Assembly (NCBI GenBank): GCA_947464515.1
Contig: CANHXF010000149.1
Location: forward strand, 1-5,160
Source: Flavobacteriales bacterium
GTDB taxonomy: Bacteria > Bacteroidota > Bacteroidia > NS11-12g > UBA955
Direction: 5' to 3'
Length of the DNA: 5,160 nucleotides
The notes under the pieces are model-generated. The model searched no databases. It had not been told where the DNA came from and saw only the letters and a list, made by a program, of their open reading frames with translations. Positions 1 to 5,160 of this stretch are shown here, in pieces. The position numbers were made by a program, and so were the translations under genes. Each line of letters opens with the position of its first letter. Position 1 is the stretch's first letter.

Positions 1-365
1 GTGTCAAATTGATAGGATTTCAACATGGAAACGGCCCAAATAATTCCTCTTTCGGCATTGTCCGACCCACTCAATCTGGAACCCACACCTTTACACAACT
101 CGCCCAACCGCTTGTATGCATGCCCGTCCGTCAGCGCCAAATCAAAGAGGGCCTTGAACATTACACTGTCGTCGATGGTAATTCTTCGGATTTGATTTGG
201 CAACGGGGATGACAATCCATCCGAAAAGAAAATATTCCTTGGTGAATTCAACTCATTGTAGGCCCGCATGCGTTCAATAACATCGGCCGGTTGCGCAGAA
301 ATCGACAAGCATTTGACACCAAACAAAAGAAAAAACGTTGCTATTTTTAACCCTAACCATTTCAT
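1..365 (-). CDS. Exported M28-family metallopeptidase (carboxypeptidase Q-like), N-terminal part
   Basis: This is an open frame of 121 codons from the ATG at 365-363 that runs off the left edge with no stop, so only the N-terminus is visible. Residues 1-24 form a Sec signal peptide (hydrophobic core ATFFLLFGV, then SISA), with likely cleavage before Gln25. The stretch YKRLGELC followed by VGSRLSGS (residues 94-101), NAERGIIWA and MLKSYQFD resembles the segment that precedes the catalytic domain in M28 peptidases related to carboxypeptidase Q (plasma glutamate carboxypeptidase), where a G-x-RLSGS motif and a conserved tryptophan helix occur. The zinc ligands that would prove the assignment lie beyond the window. 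By family analogy it would be a periplasmic or secreted di-zinc aminopeptidase or carboxypeptidase acting on short peptides. It is divergent from the serine hydrolase gene at 470. The family call rests on motif recognition only. No Shine-Dalgarno sequence precedes the start, which is normal for Bacteroidota. Confidence 0.72.
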   Translation of the reverse strand, partial: MKWLGLKIATFFLLFGVKCLSISAQPADVIERMRAYNELNSPRNIFFSDGLSSPLPNQIRRITIDDSVMFKALFDLALTDGHAYKRLGELCKGVGSRLSGSDNAERGIIWAVSMLKSYQFD

Positions 366-394
366 TGCGTCCAAATTACTTAAAAACTTCCATT

Positions 395-402
395 TACCTT
401 TG
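395..402 (+). promoter_or_regulatory. Candidate -7 promoter element (TACCTTTG) for the serine hydrolase gene
   Basis: TACCTTTG matches the Bacteroidota primary sigma factor -7 consensus TAnnTTTG exactly and lies 67 bp before the ATG at 470, in the divergent intergenic region. No convincing TTTG -33 box is seen at the usual distance of about 19-21 bp upstream, so this is a consensus match rather than a complete promoter. It would give a leader of roughly 60 nt. Confidence 0.4.
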
Positions 403-406
403 AATT

Positions 407-415
407 CAAATTATA
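407..415 (-). promoter_or_regulatory. Weak candidate -7 element (TATAATTTG) for the divergent peptidase gene
   Basis: Read on the minus strand this is TATAATTTG, which has TA and TTTG separated by three bases instead of the consensus two. It lies about 40 bp upstream of the peptidase ATG at 365. If used, the two divergent promoters sit almost back to back, with their -7 elements only 4 bp apart. The match is imperfect and the call is speculative. Confidence 0.2.
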
Positions 416-469
416 CAAATCAAGAAATCAGCATCCACTTTATTCATTAATAACCTCAATTATAAAGTC

Positions 470-1828
470 ATGAAAATCACATCCATCAAAAGGAAGAGTT
501 CATTTCTGCTTATTCTAGCATTTTTATCTTGTCGATTCGCCGCAGCACAAACCTCCTATTTCCCGCCACTGACAGGCAATTGGGAAACGATTTCACCGAG
601 CAGCCTCGGTTGGTGTAACGAGAATATCGATAGCTTATACAACTACCTCAATCAAAAAAACACCAAAGCGTTCATTGTATTGAAAGACGGGAAGATTGTC
701 CTTGAGAAATATTTCGGAAATTTTACGCAAGACAGTATCTGGTATTGGGCATCGGCGGGCAAAACACTTACCGCATTTAGCATCGGATTGGCGCAGCAAG
801 ACGGTTATCTAAAAATTCAAGAATCAAGCAACAAGTATTTGGGAAAGGGTTGGAGTTCTTTGACCTCGGCGCAGGAAGATAGCGTTACCATTAGACATCA
901 CTTAACAATGACTACCGGACTGAACGATGCCGGGGCCGATCCAGACTGCACACTCGCATCATGCTTGACCTACAAGGCAAGTGCGGGCACCCGGTGGGCC
1001 TATCACAATGCACCCTATACTTTGCTGGACAAAGTGATTGAAAGTGCAACCGGTGGCAACTTGAATGTCTATATCACCAAGAAATTCACGACAAAAATTG
1101 GCATGAAGGGTTTGTTTGTTAAATCCGGATACTTAAACGTTTATTTCTCCAATGCCCGCACCATGGCAAGATTTGGGCTCTTGTTATTGAATCAAGGTAT
1201 TTGGGACGGGACAACAATCCTTAGCGATACGCAATATTTTAAGCAACAAACCAATACCAGCCAAAACATCAATCCAAGTTATGGATATTTAACTTGGCTC
1301 AATGGAAAATCTTCATTTATGGCTCCCGGTTCACAATTCAAATTCAATGGTAGTTTGAATCCCGATGCGCCAAACGATATGTATTGCGCATGGGGGAAAA
1401 ATGGACAATATATTGATGTAGTACCAAGTCAGAAATTGGTTTTGATTCGAATGGGGAACGCACCAGGCGGCAGTGGCACCGCGTCCATGGCCGTTGGATT
1501 CAATAATGAAATTTGGCAATATATGAACCAATTGCCCTGTAAAAACAAGACTTCAAATTTTGAAAATCTCCCTTTATCGATTGGCCCAAACCCTGTAAAA
1601 GTTGGATCGAACATCAATATAACTACCGGGAATAATCAATTGAATTCTACAGTAAAAAATGGCATCGTGTCTATCGCCGACAATCTAGGTAGAATCGTCA
1701 TTGAAACCCCATTCAACCCCTCAGAGTCCTTTAGTTTACCCATCAACGTCAAACCAGGAATCTATTTCATACGCATTTCAAACAACTCTCGTCAGGGCCG
1801 GAGTCAGCGCTTGTTGGTCATCGACTAG
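470..1828 (+). CDS. Secreted serine hydrolase, beta-lactamase/class C-like fold, with T9SS type A sorting domain
   Basis: This is a complete protein of 452 residues. Residues 1 to about 26 are a Sec signal peptide (SFLLILAFLS core, then RFAAA|Q). Residues from about 40 to 350 form a beta-lactamase-related domain of the class C/EstB/DD-peptidase type. The nucleophile motif SxxK is S95-A-G-K98, and the YxN motif is Y178-H-N180 within RWAYHNAPYTLL. The third active-site element appears to be WGKNGQ (308-313) in place of a KTG/HTG box. C160 and C165, just before the YxN strand, may form a disulfide. Residues 367-452 are a T9SS C-terminal sorting domain: a GPNPV start, a NLGRIV strand, a GIYFIRIS strand and a final RLLVID strand. 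The protein should therefore be exported through the Sec and T9SS systems and released or anchored at the cell surface. The substrate (ester, peptide or beta-lactam) cannot be read from the sequence, and resistance should not be inferred. The ATG at 470 is chosen because the signal peptide begins there; AT-rich sequence without a Shine-Dalgarno precedes it. Confidence 0.9.
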   Translation: MKITSIKRKSSFLLILAFLSCRFAAAQTSYFPPLTGNWETISPSSLGWCNENIDSLYNYLNQKNTKAFIVLKDGKIVLEKYFGNFTQDSIWYWASAGKTLTAFSIGLAQQDGYLKIQESSNKYLGKGWSSLTSAQEDSVTIRHHLTMTTGLNDAGADPDCTLASCLTYKASAGTRWAYHNAPYTLLDKVIESATGGNLNVYITKKFTTKIGMKGLFVKSGYLNVYFSNARTMARFGLLLLNQGIWDGTTILSDTQYFKQQTNTSQNINPSYGYLTWLNGKSSFMAPGSQFKFNGSLNPDAPNDMYCAWGKNGQYIDVVPSQKLVLIRMGNAPGGSGTASMAVGFNNEIWQYMNQLPCKNKTSNFENLPLSIGPNPVKVGSNINITTGNNQLNSTVKNGIVSIADNLGRIVIETPFNPSESFSLPINVKPGIYFIRISNNSRQGRSQRLLVID

Positions 1829-1882
1829 CTAACAGAATAGAAATAGTAAATCAAATAAAAATTACCAAATTCCATAATTAAA

Positions 1883-1899
1883 GGCGATTAATAATCACC
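1883..1899. repeat. Short near-palindrome between the serine hydrolase and LamG genes
   Basis: The 17 bases GGCGATTAATAATCACC form an inverted repeat around a central A with one mismatched pair (1885/1897). The inner 11 bases, GATTAATAATC at 1886-1896, are perfectly symmetrical. With a one-base centre it cannot be a good RNA hairpin, and no T-tract follows, so it is not a terminator. The form would suit a dimeric DNA-binding protein site, but chance is a fair alternative in AT-rich DNA. Confidence 0.2.
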
Positions 1900-1956
1900 C
1901 AGATGCAAATCTCCAATAAATTACGAATCAAGGAAGTGCCATTTTTTGCACATTTG

Positions 1957-1987
1957 TTTGAATACCCAATTTTTTTCATAACATTTG
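1957..1987 (+). promoter_or_regulatory. Possible promoter for the LamG/repeat protein gene
   Basis: TTTG at 1957-1960 and TAACATTTG at 1979-1987 are 18 bp apart and resemble the Bacteroidota -33 (TTTG) and -7 (TAnnTTTG) elements, although the -7 copy has one extra base. Transcription would start only about 10-15 bp before the ATG at 2006. If real, the upstream TTG at 1985 lies inside the promoter and cannot be the start codon. The 177-bp gap shows no clear terminator for the preceding gene. Confidence 0.25.
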
Positions 1988-2005
1988 AAATCTAAGAATA
2001 AATTC

Positions 2006-4138
2006 ATGAAAAAAATATTACCCATTATTGCCTTTTTATTTTCAACGACCAACGTTTTCTCGCAAGTGGTTGCATTAGATTTTGATGGCGTGAACGACCA
2101 AGTGGTAGTCACCGGAACCTCATCGCTTTGCCCAACACAAATCACTTTGGAAACATGGATGTACGCCAAAAATTTCAATTCTAGCCCCTGCGCTGATTGT
2201 GCACCTATTTTATGGCACCAAGGAAAAGGATATCGCTTTGGAACAGGAAACGGCGGAGGAGTTAATATTCAGTTGTTTGATGGTAGCTCAACAATCACTT
2301 TAACAAGCGGGATCACACTCACAAAAAATGCATGGCACCACTTGGCCATGACCTACGATAGCGCCATGATTAGGATTTATGTAGATGGGTCACTAACCGA
2401 TTCTATGGCAAAAACCTTTACCTTGAGTTACTCATCAAAAGGTGCAGATCTTTGGATCGTAGATCCTGCAACGGGATACGGAGGAACGCTAGAAGAAACC
2501 CGCGTCTGGAATTATGCCAGATCATTTAAAGAAATCCGCGAGGGAATGTTTAAATCATACAAAAGCGGCACCAACGGATTAATGCTTCAGCTCAGCTACG
2601 ACGAAGGGAATCCGTATAAAAACAACACAGGCATTTCAACATTAAAAGATGGCTCTGGAAATAGTAACAAAAGCACTTTGGCCGGTTTTAAACTTCAAGA
2701 CTCTACGTCAAATTTTGTTCTAGGTCGTTCCTTCTGCGATACAGTTGCTTACGCAAAATATAGCGTTTCTCGCTGTTCCAAATACGTATTGCCTTCAAAG
2801 AAAAAGACAATTACCAAATCTGGAACTTACCAAGATACCATCAAATCATGGAGAGGTTGTGATTCAGTGATGACAATCAAATTAACCATTAACCAACCCA
2901 CAAGTTCCGGCACAAAAGTCACAGTCTGTGACTCCTTTGTAAACCCAATCAATGGCGCTGTTTATCGCAAATCTGGAACTTACAAAGTCACAATTTTTAA
3001 CAAAGCGGGTTGCGATAGTTCAATCGCTTATTTTGTGACTATCGGCAATAAAGACACCAACTTCATCTATTATGATGAATGCCAAAAGGCTACTCTTTCC
3101 AATGGCACCACAGTAACCAAAAGTGGAACCTATGTTGATAAATTCAAAACCTATTTGGGTTGCGATAGTTTCGACTTTCACGTTGTAACGATCAGACAAG
3201 GGAGCAATGCTAAGCGCACCTTGAAACTATGTAAATTCATCATTTGCCCCACAAACAGTAGTTTGGTTTTCAAAAAACCCGGCGTCTATTACGATACCAT
3301 TCAAAACGTTGCAGGGTGCGACAGTGCTATCGAGTACACCATAGTATCGGCATCAACCAATGGAACTATTTCACCTACCGCTTGTAACAGCTACAAAAGC
3401 CCTTCTGGCAAATACACCTATACCGCTTCTGGAACCTATTACGATACCCTGTTCAGTGGAAATAAAGCAGGCTGCGATAGTTTTATCACAATCAATTTAA
3501 AGATGTCTACCGCAACCAAACTATCATTGTCCCCCGTTGCTTGTAGAAGCTATAAAGTTCCCTCAGGCGTTCAAGTCGTAACAACCAGCAAAACCGTAAA
3601 AGACTACATCAAAGGATACAAAGGATGTGATAGCATCGAATACACAATTAATGTCACGATCAATAACGCAAACGTTGGCACAACTCGAAGTGTAAATACC
3701 CTTTCCGCCACAACAACCAATTCGGCTGCAACATTCCAGTGGCTTGATTGTAACAATAGCATGGCCAAAATTGCTGGGGCAACCAACAAAGATTTCACAC
3801 CGACTCAAGATGGGAAATTTGCACTCGCAGTTACTGAAAACAGTTGCACCGACACCTCAGCCTGTATCACCTTTGCCGTAAATGGATTAAAAGAAATACC
3901 TGCAAATATGTTAAAGTTGACCCCCAACCCAAGTAGCGGAGCATTCGTATTGAATTGCTTAACTCCCTTGCATGATGTCAACATCTCACTTGTAAATATT
4001 CAAGGACAAATTGGACAGACATGGTCGATCCGCGAACTCAAACAACAAGAGTTCAACGTCCAAGTATCAGCCGGCGTTTGGTACTTGAAAATCTCCGCCA
4101 AAGAAGGACAACAAGTGATCCCTGTGATCTTTGAGTAA
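2006..4138 (+). CDS. Secreted LamG-domain protein with six cysteine (GCDS) repeats and T9SS sorting domain
   Basis: This is a complete protein of 710 residues counted from the ATG at 2006. An in-frame TTG at 1985 would add seven residues, but the ATG starts a standard signal peptide (MKKILPIIAFLF), cut before Gln20 (VFS|Q). Residues from about 21 to 185 form a LamG-like/concanavalin A-type jelly roll: ALDFDGVNDQV, ITLETWMY, NAWHHLAMTYD, IRIYVDG and the closing TLEETRVWNYARS. Such domains usually bind carbohydrate or protein. Residues 254-552 hold six tandem repeats. Residues from about 564 to 625 form an Ig-like module (TFQWLDCNN, then DFTPTQDGKFALAVTENSCTD) often found next to these repeats in Bacteroidota. 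Residues from about 636 to 710 are a T9SS type A tail (LTPNPSSGAF, GVWYLKIS, VIPVIFE). No enzyme motif is visible, so a role in adhesion or surface binding is inferred. A strong terminator follows the stop, so the gene probably ends its transcript alone. Confidence 0.9.
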   Translation: MKKILPIIAFLFSTTNVFSQVVALDFDGVNDQVVVTGTSSLCPTQITLETWMYAKNFNSSPCADCAPILWHQGKGYRFGTGNGGGVNIQLFDGSSTITLTSGITLTKNAWHHLAMTYDSAMIRIYVDGSLTDSMAKTFTLSYSSKGADLWIVDPATGYGGTLEETRVWNYARSFKEIREGMFKSYKSGTNGLMLQLSYDEGNPYKNNTGISTLKDGSGNSNKSTLAGFKLQDSTSNFVLGRSFCDTVAYAKYSVSRCSKYVLPSKKKTITKSGTYQDTIKSWRGCDSVMTIKLTINQPTSSGTKVTVCDSFVNPINGAVYRKSGTYKVTIFNKAGCDSSIAYFVTIGNKDTNFIYYDECQKATLSNGTTVTKSGTYVDKFKTYLGCDSFDFHVVTIRQGSNAKRTLKLCKFIICPTNSSLVFKKPGVYYDTIQNVAGCDSAIEYTIVSASTNGTISPTACNSYKSPSGKYTYTASGTYYDTLFSGNKAGCDSFITINLKMSTATKLSLSPVACRSYKVPSGVQVVTTSKTVKDYIKGYKGCDSIEYTINVTINNANVGTTRSVNTLSATTTNSAATFQWLDCNNSMAKIAGATNKDFTPTQDGKFALAVTENSCTDTSACITFAVNGLKEIPANMLKLTPNPSSGAFVLNCLTPLHDVNISLVNIQGQIGQTWSIRELKQQEFNVQVSAGVWYLKISAKEGQQVIPVIFE
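2765..3661 (+). repeat. Six tandem protein repeats of about 51 residues (two Cys each, GCDS core) inside the LamG protein
   Basis: Each unit reads roughly C-x-S-Y-x(2)-P-S-G, then SGTYxDT, then GCDS followed by an alternating hydrophobic strand such as MTIKLTI. First cysteines fall at residues 257, 308, 359, 409, 460 and 513, and GCDS cysteines at 285, 336, 386, 438, 490 and 541. The period is 50-53 residues, and the two cysteines of a unit are always 27-30 apart, which suggests one disulfide per unit. Unit 4 has KPGVYYDT in place of SGTYxDT and an extra cysteine at 414. Unit 6 has lost SGTY (TSKTVKDY). Similar GCDS repeats are common in large secreted Bacteroidota proteins. DNA identity between units is mostly lost, apart from short stretches such as 2815-2830 versus 2968-2983. 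Confidence 0.88.
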
Positions 4139-4153
4139 TTAACGAATTACTGT

Positions 4154-4215
4154 AAATCGCCCTGATAACACTGCACACAATTGCTGCAGCGTTATCGGGG
4201 CGATTTCTTATTTTT
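4154..4215 (+). terminator. Strong intrinsic terminator after the LamG protein gene
   Basis: Bases 4154-4169 (AAATCGCCCTGATAAC) pair with 4191-4206 (GTTATCGGGGCGATTT) in a 16-bp stem with a single G-U wobble. After one A/C mismatch the stem continues with CTGC (4171-4174) against GCAG (4186-4189), leaving an 11-base loop. A T-rich run (CTTATTTTT, 4207-4215) follows on the plus strand only, so it terminates plus-strand transcription. It starts 15 bp after the stop codon at 4136-4138 and separates this gene from the next. Confidence 0.9.
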
Positions 4216-4216
4216 G
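4209..4216 (+). promoter_or_regulatory. Candidate -7 element (TATTTTTG) for the downstream gene, overlapping the terminator T-tract
   Basis: TATTTTTG is an exact match to TAnnTTTG and lies 51 bp before the ATG at 4268, giving a plausible leader of about 45 nt. It coincides with the T-run of the terminator, so a chance match in T-rich DNA is possible. No good TTTG -33 box lies at the normal spacing, because the terminator stem occupies that position. Confidence 0.3.
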
Positions 4217-4267
4217 TAACGAAATGAGCCACAGCTGATTTCAAATTGTACTAACTCTAACAACCAC

Positions 4268-5160
4268 ATGAAACTGCGTTCCTTTATCGGCAACATTCAT
4301 CTAGGGTTGATTTGCGTACTTTTCATTTTATCCAATTCATTGCATGGACAGTCGCCATGTAAATCATATAAAAACGGTTGGCCCACAACAAAAAAAGCCT
4401 TTGAAATCGTCAGTGTCTTGGTTGATGCCTGCGATGGCTCAAACGAAGGACAGAACGAAATGGTTCGATTAATCATCGGACCCAATCCTGTAACAATTGC
4501 AAATTTTTCAGTCCCAACATATATCACAGGTCGAGTAAATTGGAACAGTACCAGCAACCCCTGGCGTGGACTCACCAACTGGACAACTACCACCAAAGCC
4601 AAAATCACTTACCTCAACAAATCAATCACAAACGCCGGAAATTGCGGATTATTAATCCCACTAAATAGCGCCGATAAAGTCCCCGCGAATTCCCAATTAT
4701 TGATCATCACAAGTGAATCGTGGAATGAACTCGCCCAGAGTTTCGATGGACTCAACGATACTCTTTATGTCGCCGTACAAAAATCTGGCAATACCGCCGG
4801 CCACTTTGCCAATTTCGGTGCCGCCGCAACCCGAACCTTTATCCTAAGAAACGGTACCAACGCCGATACCGTTATCTATCACATCGATTCATTGAGAAAA
4901 CAGAACGGGACGCTCGGAGCAGAAGATGGCGCCACCGTAAATTTCACCCCCAACGGGAAAGTAACCTATACCAATTATGGCTGCAAAATTCCTGTCGATC
5001 CCAGTTCGATTGATGCCGGAACCGTCGCTGTGAACGGATGCGCAACATCAACCATCCAACTCAACGGAAAAATCATCAATTACCCCTGCTTTAAATGGGT
5101 GGCTGCGAATCCCGCATCAGGAACCTTCTCCGATACTTTGAGCGCAACGTCCAAGTTTTA
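4268..5160 (+). CDS. Exported multidomain protein, N-terminal part; lamin-tail-like domain then probable Ig-like domain
   Basis: This is an open frame of 297 codons from the ATG at 4268 to the right edge. The last two bases are TA, so the next codon is either Tyr or a stop. Residues 1-27 are a Sec signal peptide (HLGLICVLFILSNSLHG|Q), with Gln28 as the likely new N-terminus. Residues from about 44 to 240 read as one domain: FEIVSVLVDACDGSNEGQNE, then GLLIPLNSADKVPANS, LLIITSESWNE, DTLYVAVQ, GHFANFG and TRTFILRNG, closing at NYGCKIP. The ACDG-x-NEGQNEMVRL core recalls lamin-tail-like (LTD) domains, which also carry an N-E-x-[VI]-x-[LI] start; this is an inference, not a firm family call. Residues 248-297, with TVAVNGC and CFKWVAANPASGTFSDTLSATSK, look like the opening of an Ig-like module. 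No sorting domain is seen within the window, but it would lie at the unseen C-terminus. Third codon positions are rich in C (ACC, GCC, ATC, AAC). The function is unknown; a surface or secreted role is inferred. Confidence 0.8.
   Translation, partial: MKLRSFIGNIHLGLICVLFILSNSLHGQSPCKSYKNGWPTTKKAFEIVSVLVDACDGSNEGQNEMVRLIIGPNPVTIANFSVPTYITGRVNWNSTSNPWRGLTNWTTTTKAKITYLNKSITNAGNCGLLIPLNSADKVPANSQLLIITSESWNELAQSFDGLNDTLYVAVQKSGNTAGHFANFGAAATRTFILRNGTNADTVIYHIDSLRKQNGTLGAEDGATVNFTPNGKVTYTNYGCKIPVDPSSIDAGTVAVNGCATSTIQLNGKIINYPCFKWVAANPASGTFSDTLSATSKF

Noticed and set aside
9..450. Small plus-strand frames at 9-212 and 268-450
   Set aside because: They lie mostly antisense to the peptidase gene on the minus strand, whose product shows a signal peptide and family motifs. 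Their own translations show no domain or signal.
524..532. Lipoprotein lipobox at Cys21 of the serine hydrolase (FLSC)
   Set aside because: Phe at -3 is a poor lipobox residue, and a good signal peptidase I site (FAAA|Q) follows. A T9SS tail also fits a non-lipoprotein cargo.
1331..1617. Two minus-strand frames inside the serine hydrolase gene
   Set aside because: They are shadows of a well-supported coding sequence, with no recognisable motif and no promoter.
1883..1899. Near-palindrome as a terminator for the serine hydrolase gene
   Set aside because: The central spacer is one base, the stem is AT-rich with a mismatch, and no T-tract follows.
1985..2005. TTG at 1985 as the start of the LamG protein, adding MKSKNKF
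   Set aside because: The ATG at 2006 begins a standard signal peptide directly, and the TTG sits in a probable promoter -7 element.
1921..2178. Minus-strand frame of 85 residues spanning the gap and the start of the LamG gene
   Set aside because: It overlaps the signal peptide and LamG coding region, has no recognisable features, and the plus-strand protein explains the sequence.
2765..3661. Repeat array as a CRISPR or non-coding satellite
   Set aside because: The periodicity is at the protein level with an intact reading frame. DNA units are divergent and about 153 bp long, with no direct-repeat/spacer structure.
3563..3808. Cysteine-rich minus-strand frames opposite repeat unit 6 and the Ig-like module
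   Set aside because: Their cysteines and small residues come from the reverse complement of the repeat codons; they are antisense shadows.
4053..4608. Minus-strand frames of 63 and 103 residues at 4053-4244 and 4297-4608
   Set aside because: The first runs through the terminator hairpin and the second is antisense to the signal peptide and first domain of the 4268 gene. Neither has supporting motifs.
1..5160. A novel defence, mobile or biosynthetic system
   Set aside because: The genes are unrelated exported proteins in separate transcription units. No nuclease, transposase, integrase, toxin-antitoxin or biosynthetic motif is visible.

Overview
The window looks like chromosomal DNA of a member of the Bacteroidota. 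Three things point there. Two of the proteins end in type IX secretion system (T9SS) type A sorting domains. A cysteine repeat built around the core GCDS is typical of large secreted Bacteroidota proteins. The start codons have no clear Shine-Dalgarno sequence, and TAnnTTTG-like -7 elements replace sigma70-type promoters. The genus cannot be named from this sequence.

Layout. Positions 1-365 (minus strand) hold the N-terminal third or less of an exported M28-type metallopeptidase that runs off the left edge. A 104-bp divergent intergenic region separates it from three plus-strand genes. The first (470-1828) is a complete secreted serine hydrolase of the beta-lactamase/class C-like fold with a T9SS tail. 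The second (2006-4138) is a complete 710-residue surface or secreted protein with a LamG/concanavalin-like domain, six tandem cysteine repeats of about 51 residues, an Ig-like module and a T9SS tail. A strong intrinsic terminator follows (4154-4215). The third (4268 to the right edge) is the start of another exported multidomain protein.

How the genes relate. All four products carry Sec signal peptides and act outside the cytoplasm. The gaps of 177 bp and 129 bp, the latter containing a terminator, suggest separate transcription units rather than one operon. Nothing shows that the genes form a single pathway or defence system. I see no mobile element, RNA gene, CRISPR array or integration site.

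The most noteworthy features are the regular two-cysteine repeat array, the many Bacteroidota O-glycosylation-like D-S/T-hydrophobic sites within and around it, and a terminator T-tract that also spells a perfect TAnnTTTG promoter element for the next gene.
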